41,788 bases of DNA, taken from contig NW_003546242.1 in the NCBI RefSeq assembly GCF_000090795.2, positions 547,792-589,579 of the forward strand, read 5' to 3'. The position numbers were made by a program, and so were the translations under genes. This DNA comes from Amphimedon queenslandica. Its lineage: Eukaryota > Porifera > Demospongiae > Haplosclerida > Niphatidae. The notes under the pieces were generated by a model. That model did not search any database. It was given only the letters and a program-made list of their open reading frames with translations, and was not told the DNA's origin. Shown piece after piece: positions 1-10,485 of this stretch (its first letter is position 1; every line of letters starts with the position of its first letter).

Positions 1-974
1 AGGCTTCTCAATCTTAGACATTGCGATATCTTCTGGTTGAGGTCTAGCAGATGAAGTGGGAGTACTGTTAGAAGTACTTGGAAGAAGAGAAGACAAAGTA
101 GATGTAGGAGGAATAATAGGTTGATAAGAAGACTCATCAGCTTCAGGAGAATGGGAAAGTAGGAACTGAAGTAGTAGTAACTGAAGTTATGGAGCTAGTG
201 AAACTACTTAAAGCAGTCTCAAAATTAACTGTCGTAACGGTTGCAATTGGTACAACTGATGATCCACTTGAATCAATACCATAATCATGATCATCACAGT
301 CATCATCTATATGTTAAAAAGTGCAAAGTAAACAAATGCTCTCCAGCTGTTGTTTTAAGACTAGGAAAATGTTTACATTAGGCATATGATAGTTTTTACA
401 ATTAATTTACATGTATCTAGATTTATAAAATAATTTACTTACCTCTAAGAGAACCAGAGGCAGACTCTGTTCTGGTTCATTGACGCTTTAATGGCTGTGC
501 AAAAAAAGACAGCATGGAAGATTGACGTTTGCTCGAGGGGTCCGCAACTCCAAATAATCCCGTACACCCTTGAAAATAATCTATAATAATCTGTTAATCT
601 TTAAAATCTCCAGTAATCTCTGGAAATCCCAAAAAATCCTTGATAATTTTTTAAAAATCTCAAAATAATCTCACCCATATCTGCTAGTATCCGGAGTTTA
701 TTAAAATTAATTAACCTTAATCAATAATTATTAATAATTATAATGGTTAACTAACTTTAATTAATAAATATTAAAAGTTATAAATTAGTTAATTAATTAA
801 TTATCTCTAAAAAAATCTCTGATAATCCCAAAAAATTTTTGGAAATCTCAAAAAAAATTTTTGTAATCTTCCAAATAATCTCAAATAATCTCTGATAATC
901 TCAAAAATCTGGTTAATCTCTTAATCTCGTACACCTAAAATAGGAGTTGCGGACCCCTTGCGTTTGCTCGCCAT
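1..974 (-). pseudogene. N-terminal part of a TTF-zinc-finger hAT transposase, interrupted by a MITE and running off the left edge
   Basis: Reading on the minus strand from an ATG at 974-972, the frame begins MASKR, is interrupted by the MITE at 536-958, and resumes as QSSMLSFFAQPLKRQ before a TGA. TTF-type hAT transposases typically begin with a short basic leader of this kind containing an SFF/TLF motif. A good donor (AGAG/GTAAGT, exon end about 446) and an acceptor (CATATAG, exon start about 310) join in phase into an acidic stretch (DDCDDHDYGIDSSG) followed by a Ser/Thr-rich segment. A frameshift near 170-180 separates this from a second open stretch ending in ARPQPEDIAMSKIEKP at the window edge. 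The zinc finger and catalytic domain would lie outside the window. The stop and the frameshift make this a broken copy. Assignment rests on leader style and composition, so it is moderate. Confidence 0.5.
536..958. mobile_element. MITE with 16-bp TIRs and a 10-bp flanking duplication
   Basis: The ends are perfect 16-bp inverted repeats, AGGGGTCCGCAACTCC at 536-551 and its reverse complement at 943-958. The flanks carry CGTTTGCTCG at 526-535 and 961-970, a probable target-site duplication; the right copy is offset by two bases (TG at 959-960). The interior is non-coding and very AT-rich, with repeated AATAATCTC/TGATAATCTC motifs. A duplication of about 10 bp would suit a Mutator-like element, but the superfamily is unproven. 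Confidence 0.75.
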
Positions 975-1636
975 TTCAATAATTAACTAGTTATTAACTT
1001 GTTAATAATAGTAATAATCATAATTCATAACTTGAATAAAATGGCTGCTGCTCCTTCCTCAGGCTCAGTGACAGTCACAGACTGACGTATAGTTCCAGTG
1101 ACCAACTACATCTGTGGTAATGATAGTCTGACAGTCTCACATACAATGACACACTCAGTCTTGCCCAACCACCTTGCCCAAGCTTCTGCCCTTACTGCTC
1201 TTGCCCACAGGTCAGCCCACAGAGTCAGGTCGGGCATTGCCACTATATGCCCAACCCTGCCTACACCTATGAGAAGAAGAGACTGGAGAAGTAGCGGTTA
1301 GTTAGTGGCAGTGACAGACTAGAATTGTGTTTCGGTTATAATATTTACCATAAGACGCTATATTACTTACACATACACTTACACTCATGCTATGCATGCA
1401 CATAGTTTGTTTGTGCTATGCTCCATTTACGGGTGCAACTTTCTTAGACCGGGGCATTTTGGTTATTGACTGTTTTAGGGTTTTAATCAATGTAATTTTG
1501 CTGGCGTGTTTTTTTTGTGGCAAAAGGATAAAAATATACCAGAATAATAAGCATAATATTGAGAATTAAAAACAAATACAGTAAAGTAAATTTAATTTAA
1601 ATACAATCAGGGATTGGGAGTGATGTGCCTCACTTT
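975..1636. other. Intergenic stretch with no gene recognised
   Basis: This separates the hAT leader from the next minus-strand exon. It holds two short open frames (1098-1301 and 1387-1569, both +), neither with recognisable motifs, coding-like composition or splice context. Position 1161 onward is locally less AT-rich and has CTTGCCCA-type repeats. I see no RNA gene or repeat boundary. Confidence 0.4.
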
Positions 1637-1828
1637 TTATTTGTACTGATAATTCTCCAATCTCTTCTCATCGCAGATTGCATATAGAGGTGTCAATTCC
1701 AAATAATGCTCAGGGACTGTACAAGTATACTTGAGACCTATCACAGTGGGGAGGTTGACCCTCCCTGTCACGTAAAAGGACAACACCTTTGCAATCAGAG
1801 GAGTTAAGAAAGCCCCTGGAGTCCCATC

Positions 1829-4547
1829 CAGCGGTGGATCTAGAGCTGACAAATAGAGAGGGCAAGGGGATGAGATTGCGCGTGAAATTCTATGGGCATG
1901 GTTTATTGGGGATCTAATGTTGCCATTACTGATAAGTGATCATAATACAAAGATTGTGATGTAAACACAACAAAGGGGCCGTTAGTCACTTGTCAGTTTA
2001 AAACAATTCACCTGTTCTTTTCTGTCGCTGCATATGAATCTACAACTTCATCTAAATCAATGGCCATAGCTATCTTTCTATAGACAAGACAGTCAATGAT
2101 GAGTGTTGATTTTCCACCATCCTACTTCTGAAACGAGTCTTGATTTGCGTAAGGGCAGAAAAAAACCGCTCACTTTCTGCACTCGTCACTATTACCATTA
2201 AAGCAATTTAAGTCAATTTGAAGAGGATTGTGTATGCTGGTTGGCATGATTGAAGATAACTTCTGAAAGCTACGAGAGATTCAATTGTCATGGTCAGCTG
2301 CTTCAATAAGTTTACTTCTACTTTGAGCTGGTTCCCTGTTATTGTAACACTATACTGCTCAGGGAAAGGCTTGACATCTGCCAGACACAGAAAATTGAAT
2401 GCTGTAGGGGTAAGGGCAGATATTCTTTTAAGGATGAAAGTGTTCCGGTTCTGAAACCTGTGGTTTAGCTCATGGAAGATTTGATCCAATACTGGGTAAT
2501 ACAGCTTTGTCTTAAGCTCTTCATACTGTCGTTTAGGAGAGCTGGTCTCTTCCTTCTTCTGGATCGACTGGATGTCATATTTAACTGGGATATCATGTAA
2601 ATTTACTACTCTCATGGTGTGATCATACACCATTTTCCAATGATTGTCAGTATCATAGCTAGTCAGGAGTGATTTAGTAGCATCAACTAGTTCAGAAAAT
2701 GGGAAAGGTCCATGCTGTAAGACTGTCAGAAAGTTGTTTCGTACACTCAAGTATTTGGTTAAACGTAATCAATGTCACAAGAAATGAGAAAGACTTGATG
2801 TGATGGTGTAAGCCTATAGATTCAATTGCTTGTGAGTATTCATTAACTGAAGCATCAGCTACTTTTTCGACAGTGAGAAGAATTGAATCGAATAGTATGG
2901 CATATGGCATTGATTGCAGCATACTGACAAACCCACTGAGTGTCCGACAGTTATTGCAATTCCAGCGATTGCTTGTGAAGACTTAAACACATACAAGGCA
3001 CGAGGAACTTGGATGCAAGGGAAACTCTTCTCATAGAATCAACCAATACTAAATTCAGGACATGAGCATGGCAGTGAACATAAACTGCATTAGGGGTGAA
3101 TTCTCGTACTCTGGTTTGTACTCCTGTACAGTTACCACTCATGACACTGACTCTGTTGTACCCTTGACTTACTATTTTATTAGTGTCAAAGTCATAAGTG
3201 TCAATTAGCTGCTTAGGTTAGGTTGATAAGCTCAAAGCATCTAGAGTTTCAGCTTGGATAAATGTAAGAAAATGCTCTTCTGCACTCCCATTTGTCATGT
3301 TGATATAGCAAACAACAAAAGACATTTGTTTCTGTTAAGCTGAGTCCCTTAATTTGTCAACTATGATGATATAAAACCAGCTTCGTTCACCTGCTTACAG
3401 ATATTATTCACTACACGGCTACTCAATTTTTTAGAGTCCATCTTGAATGCTATTGGAGGCATACACCGCATTTCTAGGCCCAACCTGAAGCCTATTCTTC
3501 AGTCAAATCATGGTTACTAATTATATCCATAAGCTTCAAGAAATTACCTTTGTTTTTAGAATTTATACCTTCTGTATGGCCTCTCAATGCTATTTCTTGA
3601 AATGCACAGTATAGGAGAAGCTCGATGATGGTCCTCAAGTAATGCCGGTTTTCCTGGAGTTGCTGTCTGCTCTCTGGACTTAAAATAGCTGCTATTGATG
3701 TTTGAGAGGTTTGATAATGTTTAAAGTCACCCCAAGCTTGAGATGCGTTTATGTGTCGTACTATGTTTCACCAACCGACCACTACTTCCAGTAGCATTTT
3801 TCCAGTTGCTATACCCAGTAGTGATAAAGCAATCAACACCTTTTTGAGTACCAGAGAAAAACCAACATAGGTAACAAAATGCAGCATCCCTGGAAGCAGA
3901 ATATTCCAACGAAACATGTTTTGATACCAGGAAGAACTAAACAAGCGATTGTTTTTCTTATCTTTAGGAAAAGTGACGTGAGGCTGAACTGGTCTGTCTT
4001 CAAGTCCCTTAGCTGTGTCAGAAGGAATACTTGGTGTGCTAAATAACAGTATCTCCATAATGACCCACTCCCTTGATTGTTGTCATCATCGTACTCAGCA
4101 TCAACATCAGTTACGCCACTTCTAGCTTCCTCGGTGTCATCATCACTCTTCGACTCATTGTTATAATCAAAAGTAATTGAACTCACAGTGCCTGTATTCC
4201 TACCTGCTTGAAATTATTTAATTCACGTGCGGTATTGAAGTAGTTAAGTTGTGACAAAGCTTGGTTACCTTTAAAATTAAACAAAGTCAGCTGTTTAGTT
4301 TTGGCTTTTGAAGCCATAGTTCAATTGATTTGATTTGCTAATTGATTTTTAAAACACCAGCTGTTATCTACCACTTGTGCTGCTACTAATAGCTTGGGTG
4401 TGTTCATGGGCATGTACTCATTATACTGTGTCATTACTACTTATTACTGTTCAGTAATAACTTAATATAACTATAACTTGTCAAAATGGATGACTTCAAA
4501 AATTTAGGGTGGGCTTTGCCCCCTAGCTCCCCATAAATCTGCCCCTG
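1829..4547 (-). mobile_element. hAT DNA transposon, 2.7 kb, with 8-bp target-site duplication
   Basis: Left end CAGCGGTGGATCTA (1829) and right end, read inward, CAGGGGCAGATTTA (4547) match at 10 of 14 positions. They are flanked by GTCCCATC (1821-1828) and GTCCCACC (4548-4555), an 8-bp duplication with one mismatch. An 8-bp duplication plus a CAG-starting TIR is the hAT signature. The element carries a decayed transposase on the minus strand. The mismatches in duplication and TIR point to an old insertion. Confidence 0.85.
2008..4317 (-). pseudogene. TTF-zinc-finger hAT transposase, decayed
   Basis: Transposase of the hAT superfamily, TTF-type (ZMYM/ZBED-like) group. From the ATG at 4317-4315 it opens MASKAKTKQLTLFNF, the usual leader. 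Next come an acidic segment and the TTF-type zinc finger at about 4000-3730, with SSWYQNMFRW, LEYSASRDAAFCYLC, SGYSNWKNATG-like and HSTTHKR motifs spread over shifted frames. Further on, 3142-2951 contains YVHCHAHVLNLVLVD, the conserved CxxH/LNL segment of hAT catalytic domains. A 180-residue open stretch (2750-2208) and a C-terminal SERFF-like dimerisation region (about 2200-2010) follow, ending at a TGA at 2010-2008. Several frameshifts and stops make it non-functional as read. Confidence 0.8.
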
Positions 4548-5129
4548 GTCCCACCCAATCTCATCCTCTCCACACTTAGTGTAAGCGTACCTTTAAAGTG
4601 AGGTGCAATAAGAGAAGATGGTAGTGGCTGAGGAATCAGAGGGAGAAAATGTCAATCCCATAGGTTTGACATCCACAGAAATGGAAGGTGGGCAAGTGTC
4701 AACTAATTGTTGAACTACCTTAGCCAAATGGGCAGAGTGTTAATGATGTAGCTTATTAATATCCTATGGTGAACCATCAAGCCAGTTTAATATAATGGGT
4801 GGGTAAGAAGTATAGGCATACATGAAGAAAGTTTATCAGAATGGTATTTAAATAATTTTTGTGGTGGCAGTGTTATCTCAGAGAGGTAACCTGGTATGAT
4901 TCAGGAACAGTTATAAAACACAGTTGATGTTGTTTGTGTTTTTTTCAGGCATGTATTCACCCCTTTTGCTCTTTGTGGTTGCAAAAGCTGATCTCAAATG
5001 AACAGCTGTAAGGCACTTTTGACTCACCCTGAAGGAAATGGTTTAAAATTACTTTGTGGCAGGTATTGCCACTTTAACTATAACAAGGAGTACATGCAAT
5101 TTTGTATTGATTTTTCACTTTCATGCATT

Positions 5130-5815
5130 TGAAAATCTTTTTTTGTAGCATATATGGGCGAGCAGGGCATATCTGTCATCTACTACTGTAAAGGCGTATT
5201 TCACAGGGGTGTGGCAGCTACAAACTGGAAAAGGTTTACCTGAGCACAATATAAGTATCTAAAACAAAGGGTTAATGTTGTTAGGGAAAGTCTTTACCCA
5301 GAGGGGTCTGAAGAGGGGCAGATGCCTATTACCCATTAATACACAATAGGATAAGAATACCTAGATGCAACTATGTGATGCTTTAGGCTGTTTGTGTGTT
5401 TTGTTGTGTTGTCAGGAAAGATGATTGGACTGGCAACTGATCTTGGACGTTGGGAATATATCATTTGACTGAGAGGTACAACAAGAAGTGGTGTCAGTCC
5501 ATTTGAAATGATCTAAAGTTGAACGTGGACAAGGGGCAACTTTAGTATTATTCCAATGAGGAATGATCTGTGTTCAGTGGTTGTGTTGTTTCTGTACATC
5601 AAGTTGAGACGTCGATTTTTCAAGGGCAAAATGGTACTCCCCTAACTCGCACACATTTTGTCAGGAAAGTAGAGGTGTTAGTTATGGCAGTCTCCCAACC
5701 CAGAGGTTACAGACCATAGTTTCTCAATCTATGTGGCCACAACTGCCACCGCATTGAGAATAGATGACTCTACGATCTAGACCCTTGATAGTTTGTGATG
5801 CATGTGCATAACAGG
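5130..5815 (+). pseudogene. Tyrosine recombinase relic (DIRS/Crypton-type)
   Basis: No long frame survives, but ordered motifs do. From 5170, LSSTTVKAYFTGVWQLQTGKG matches the SAM-like N-terminal core (LSxxTIKxYxxGI...GLP). Then come KVFTQRGLKRG and a LPIT-like segment near 5290-5335, a CP-VALL-like region near 5560-5600, LPLTRTHFVRKV near 5637-5672, and HSFSIYVATTATALRIDDSTI from 5715. The last corresponds to the HSFRIGAATTA...DSxIKTLGRW catalytic box, here with the box arginine replaced and a stop just after it. Families with this box in invertebrates are DIRS-like retrotransposons, Cryptons and related tyrosine recombinase elements. No reverse transcriptase was seen nearby, so the subtype is open. 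Confidence 0.65.
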
Positions 5816-6244
5816 GCTTGGACAAAGCCTCCAAAGCTTCGAGGCTTCATTTTAAGTGTGGCCATTTATAGGAAAAATAAATATTTGAAGCTTCATTATT
5901 AGTGGTTATTAATAGTTTTTGATGTAAACAGTTAGCATTGTCTACAAGGACCGAAAGCTTATTTAGTGGGTTAAATAATGACCTTGACTGTAAAAACAAA
6001 GTCAAAGTGATAAGTTATTTTACAATGAAGGTTAACTTCAAATTTATTGATGTAAAAACTTTAAATGTTGCAAAGTGACCTTCATTCCAGCCTTACTTCA
6101 TAACTTAATCTGTGTTACATGAGGTATGTTTATTAGCATGAGTTTGGAAGGATACAGAATATATGACCAAATGATGGTATTGAAAATAGCTGGCAATCTA
6201 GTTAATCTTTACACCTTTTTCTCAAATGCAGCCTTATATAGTAT
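5816..6244. other. AT-rich stretch with no gene recognised
   Basis: Lies between the recombinase relic and the first copy of the 0.5-kb MITE. It contains short AAAGCTTC/GAAGCTTC repeats near 5830-5900 and otherwise unique AT-rich sequence. I see no exon with kinase similarity here, although the missing 5' exons of the downstream kinase could lie in this general area. Confidence 0.3.
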
Positions 6245-6756
6245 ACTCTATACTAATTGAGTTTGACACCAGCTGCTTAGAATTTGAAAAATGTAGCTGT
6301 ACATTACTAACGACATCTTATAATAATATTCATAAAAGCATGGCCGACATTTTACAGCTGGGTGCTTGGCCTGTGTTCTCTCTTAAATGGGTTTTATTTA
6401 TTCTGATAAGCAGTACAATAGCTGCTGGAGTCAACTTGTCTTCATGAAGGCCATCATTATCTAAAGATCTTGCTCTGTTAGCTTTTAAATGGAAGGATTA
6501 TGAGTTTGGGCGTTGGACCACAAGGTTTTATGTAAACTATGACGTAGTCAAATAAAACATCATTTTGGTATGCCATTGGGTTTATAATGAGAACCTGGTT
6601 ATTAGGGTTCCCAAGGGCGGAGAGACCCAAGACCTGAGATCCTGTGATGGCATTTGGTGAATAAGAACGTGTGAAAGTTTCATCCTTGTCCCACATTCCT
6701 ATAAAAAGTTCTTTTAAGTTTTTCTTGGGTCAAACTCAGTTGGGATGTGGCATAGT
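6245..6756. mobile_element. MITE family M1, copy A
   Basis: About 510 bp, with diverged terminal inverted repeats: left AATTGAGTTTGACACC, right GGGTCAAACTCAGTTGGGA. The interior is shared with copies at 8861-9373 and 19461-20650 (for example TGCTGGAGTCAACT and GGTATGCCATTGGGTTTATA). Non-coding; the short open frames in it are not shared by the other copies. Confidence 0.75.
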
Positions 6757-7750
6757 CAGTTACATGTAATTGTGATTAAATTTTTAGACTAATCAGTGTT
6801 TTAAATTATTACTAACAATAACAGTGTCTGGGCAGAAAATAATTTCTTTGGATCCATAATCCCGACTTTCACTTAACAAGTTCATTGAAGTGTAAATGAG
6901 ATTAACTTCAGGGTTAGATTATAGTATCATGCATGCACAGTAATGGGATAGTCTACAGACGACAAACTGACTGGCAACCTCAAGCTATAGAGACAAGTAA
7001 ATCAGTGTTATGAAGTTAGTGATAAGCACAGCAGTGAAGGAGTGAGAAAAAGTGCTTCCATAATTCCTAAAACAACTCAATAAATTGGTTTCTACTTTAA
7101 TTGGACAATGTTTGTAGAAGTTTACTAAGTCATATAGGACATGTAAAGTAGTACTTTACATCATAGTATTACTAATTGTTTCTTATCCTAGGTTTTGCCA
7201 TGGTCACTGTCTGTAGTCAAATCTTTTATCTTTGTCGCTAAAGATGATAAGCAGTTGTGAATGCTGTATGTATTTGTGTCATCTATATCAACAATTATGG
7301 CTTACTTTAAAATTCTAGAGTCTGTGGCAACTGCATATTTACATGACAACCATCAGAAGACACTTCTTCTCACAGAGCATAATTATAATCAAAATCTGGT
7401 CCACTTTCCCAATCTAGTTCTGCCTGCATTTGAAAGTAAACTTGCACACAAAGCTAAACCAATTAAGAGCATTGCTTGTAAGAGGAGACAGTATTCATCA
7501 GGTACAGAATCAGTAGTTTCAGCCACAACAATAAATAATTAGAGCAAATATTACTGATAGAAGATTAGGAAATAACAGGCACTGATTAATCTGTTAATAA
7601 ACATAATGCAAATTAGTTTAATTTTTTCTATTGATCAGCAGTCTTGGATCTATGGAAGGGGGTTGCTGGTGTTTTAACCCCCAATAACATTCTAACTCAA
7701 AATTTTTTAAATTTTTTCATTGCTGCAACAGTGGTAGAAGTGCTAACCAC
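6757..7750. other. Stretch with one unassigned open frame (7261-7542 +)
   Basis: Mostly AT-rich unique sequence. The open frame at 7261-7542 (93 codons) includes VSSISTIMAYFKILESVATA and a possible donor (CAG/GTACAG) near 7499. It follows a good acceptor-like CTTATCCTAG at about 7181-7190. A faint resemblance to the end of a PB1 domain (S..E..AM..YY) would fit the 5' part of a MEK5 gene, but it is too weak to call. I do not assign a function. Confidence 0.2.
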
Positions 7751-7753
7751 CTA

Positions 7754-8232
7754 CAGTACACATCAAAAAAAAAGGCTAAGTAGGGTACAGAAGAGAAAAG
7801 AACCTTGAAGGTACTGTAGTTCGTAGGTACATTGTGTACTTCGCTACTACTTCACTACTCTTCGCTACTACTTCGCTACTACTTCGCTACTCTTCATTAC
7901 TCTTCATTACTCTTTGCTGCGTTATGCTGCCATCCCACCCAGTCACATGTACAATAGTAGAACTTGTAGATGCTTCTTTGGCTGTCTGTGCTCTCCAAGT
8001 TCATCTATAATGCCACTCTCTCCTTCTGGAAGCCTGTTTAGGATGTTTTTGCACTGTTCTACTGTCACGCTACTCTCTTCTACAGTCTACTGCTGTGCTA
8101 CTGTCTTCTACTGTCGCGCTACTGTCCTGCTACTGTTGCAGTAAGCATGCGCAGAGAAGGAGCAACGAACTACCTACGCAAAAGTAGAGTAACTGCGGGG
8201 TAGCTACTTAGCCTTTTTTTTGATATGTACTG
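7754..8232. mobile_element. Tc/mariner-like MITE with TA flanks and nearly 30-bp TIRs
   Basis: The left end CAGTACACATC, an A-run and GGCTAAGTAG is mirrored at the right end by CTACTTAGCC, a T-run and GATATGTACTG, with one mismatch and one indel. Both ends abut TA (7752-7753 and 8233-8234), the duplication expected of the Tc1/mariner group, whose ends often start CAGT. The interior is non-coding and holds short repeats of ACTTCGCTACT (about 7837-7915). A related end lies at 41432. Confidence 0.8.
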
Positions 8233-8477
8233 TAGATTATATAAAACATTACTGTGGTTAATGAATATAATTAACAAAACAAGAGTTTCAAAAATAGTAG
8301 AAATGCTAATTTTATATGATTTTAAGCACAAAATATTACGCCAAAATGGAGTGTGGCCAAAATTGCTGCGCTTTATGTTTTCATTTATGTCTCAATCCCC
8401 TCATTTCAAAAGTCCTGGATTTGCCCCTGATCTGTCAATTCCACTGGCACACACACAAGCTTCTACTAAGTAACAAC

Positions 8478-8834
8478 AAGAGTACATAATATTAGGGAGA
8501 GTGTCCTACAGCCCTATGGTGGCTGCTACATCACGGTGCATTGTTTATTTGACCCTCAAAATAAAAATTGGCAGGGTTTTTGTGTATTTAATAGCCTTTC
8601 ACTGCAACACAGACTCATCATTCCAAATGGCAAGTGACTATGAAGCTTCTTCTTAAACATAGATAGCCAAAGAAGTCATATTTTGGTACTGAGAAGTCTT
8701 CCAACTTGCTTACAGCCTCATTAATGAGCTCATAAACTTCTACGTGGCAGCAATTTTAAAACGTGGTCAGTCCTCCCACGCCTAGCAGGCTACTATAGGT
8801 GTGTAGGACACCCGCCCTCTTATTATGTACTCTT
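8478..8834. mobile_element. MITE with about 50-bp imperfect TIRs
   Basis: Ends AAGAGTACATAATA (8478) and its reverse complement (8821-8834). The inverted match continues inward imperfectly through GTGTCCTACA and CTATRGTRGC for roughly 50 bp. The interior has no open frame of note. No clear target duplication was found, so the superfamily is not assigned. Confidence 0.7.
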
Positions 8835-8860
8835 AGTACCAGACATGTGGTAATATGTAA

Positions 8861-9373
8861 TATACTATATCCCAACTGAGTTTGACACCAGCCACTTGGA
8901 ATTTGAAAAATGTAGATACGTCACTGATGACGCCTTATAATAATATTCATAGTAGCATGCCGACATTTTATAGCTGCATGGTTAGCCTGTATTTCACTCT
9001 GGAATGGATTTTGTTTGTTCTGATAAGCAGTACAATAGCTGCTGGAGTCAACTAGTCGCCATAAAGGCCATCATTATTAAAAGATCTTGCTTTGTTAGCT
9101 TTTAAAAAGAATTATCAGTTTGGGCACTTGACCACATGTTCTTATGTAAACTATGACATAGGCAAATTGTCATAAAATGTCATTTTGGTATGCCATTGGG
9201 TTTATAGGGAAAACCCGGTTTTCAAGATTCCCAGGTGCTGAGAGATGCACGATCTGAGATCCTGTGATGGCATTAGGTGACTAAGAAATTGTGCAAGTTT
9301 CATCCTTATCCCAAATTCCTATAAAAAGTTATTCCAGTTTTTTTTGGGTCAAACTCAATTGGGATATAGTATA
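8861..9373. mobile_element. MITE family M1, copy B (best preserved)
   Basis: 513 bp. The first 26 bases (TATACTATATCCCAACTGAG, then TTTGAC) are repeated in inverted form at 9348-9373 with a single mismatch. The interior aligns by eye with copies A and C, with the same order of blocks. Non-coding. Confidence 0.85.
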
Positions 9374-9850
9374 GTAGTAGTAGTAATAGTAATGATTACA
9401 AAATTTGGTGTAATAGTAATATAATAGTAATTAAAGAAAACAAAATCCATTATAATATATAGTAATAGTATTATGAAATAGACAGTCAGTAATAGTAATT
9501 GTGAGAGAAATTACGATATAATGTGTTGATTACATGCATGCAGCACTTAACAGATCATAGAAATTATTAAGCATTAATTTGTCAGTGCCACTTTTAGAAG
9601 GAACTCTGTGACACACCCTATTCTATTGTAGTTGCTTAGTCATTTGTAAAGAGCACATTTTATATCAAAAGGTTTCAATTATGAACATGTACCTTCAAGT
9701 AAAAGTAATAGTAATATAATCTAATTACAATAATGAAGTAATAGTATAATAGGAATTAAACGTCAAGTAATAGTAATATAATATAATTACTTTAGTTTAG
9801 TTAAGTAATGTAATAGTAATGGTAATATGAAAAAATTTCTGGTATTAGTA
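9364..9850. repeat. Low-complexity TAGTAA/TAATAG tracts
   Basis: Irregular runs of AGTAATAGTAATATAAT-type sequence occur at about 9370-9500 and again at 9700-9850, separated by less repetitive DNA. The motif is not a clean tandem array. It begins immediately at the edge of MITE copy B, suggesting the MITE landed in, or seeded, simple-sequence DNA. Confidence 0.6.
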
Positions 9851-10432
9851 AATATAATACATTACATTTTAATGTAATTGACTCAATGTCTGCTGAGTAC
9901 ATCAAAAATGTTGTAGTTCATCAATTTTTACTTACTAATATGTTGTGATAGTAATTGCAAAATCACATCCAGCAATATGTTAAGTTAAATGTAAAAATTA
10001 ATGTAATGCTGTAGCATGATAATTTTCTAAATATTCTGAATAGGTATTTTAGCTACAATTGCTTTGGCATAAATGCATAAAATGTTTACAATTACTAATA
10101 GTTACTGATAACATGTATGACTACCTTCTTCTAATTTTGTAAAAGGGTAACTTGACTTTGTGCACTGTACTCTGATAGATGTTTCTGAAATTGACAAAAT
10201 GTACCTTTTGGCATAACTTAATTTTTTAAAGCTATAATAGTTGTCTAATTGTGATTTCTTGTTATAATTAACTTCTATGGTGAACATCAATATTACTAGT
10301 TTTTCAATTTTTTTGCAAAATTTCGTATTTGAACTACGTTAAATGTCAACATTTTTACTATAATGATGGTAATGCGCCAAATAATACCTATAGTCAATTT
10401 CAGTTCAATTTATGTGTCTGATTTTTGTATAG
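9851..10432. other. AT-rich sequence just upstream of the first recognised kinase exon
   Basis: Searched by eye for the preceding kinase exon (glycine loop, VAIK lysine, helix C). I see none. The 3' end is a normal acceptor, ATTTTTGTATAG at 10421-10432. Confidence 0.4.
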
Positions 10433-10485
10433 TGTGATTCACAATACATCATTGGATTTTATGGATCATTTTTTCAAGAAAATAG
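10433..10485 (+). CDS. MAP2K5: MEK5-like kinase exon 1 of those seen (strands beta4-beta5)
   Basis: Encodes [17 protein letters not shown] and the first two bases of the next Arg codon. Acceptor TTTTTGTATAG, donor ATAG/GTAAGA. The reading phase at its 5' end is 0. Confidence 0.85.

Larger units (their letters stand above)
1637..4627 (-). pseudogene. Unidentified terminal exon (minus strand) split by a hAT insertion
   Basis: Minus-strand frame from about 4627, after a good acceptor (pyrimidine-rich tract ending CCTCAG), reads PLPSSLIAPHFKG and continues to the hAT target site at 4548-4555. It resumes at 1828 as TPGAFLTPLIAKVLSFYVTG and ends at a stop at 1637-1639. Removing the element and one target copy keeps the frame open across the junction, so the insertion hit a coding-like exon. 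The protein (about 88 residues here) is not recognised. The exon could belong to a host gene, now disrupted, or to an older repeat. An alternative overlapping frame upstream (about 4740-4600) is also open, so the exon start is uncertain. Confidence 0.4.

Noticed and set aside
1098-1569. Two short + strand open frames (67 and 60 codons)
   Set aside because: No motif, no splice context and no similarity to each other or to known families; lengths expected by chance.
6226-6696. Open frames on both strands inside MITE copy A
   Set aside because: They are not preserved in copies B and C of the same MITE, so they are not coding.
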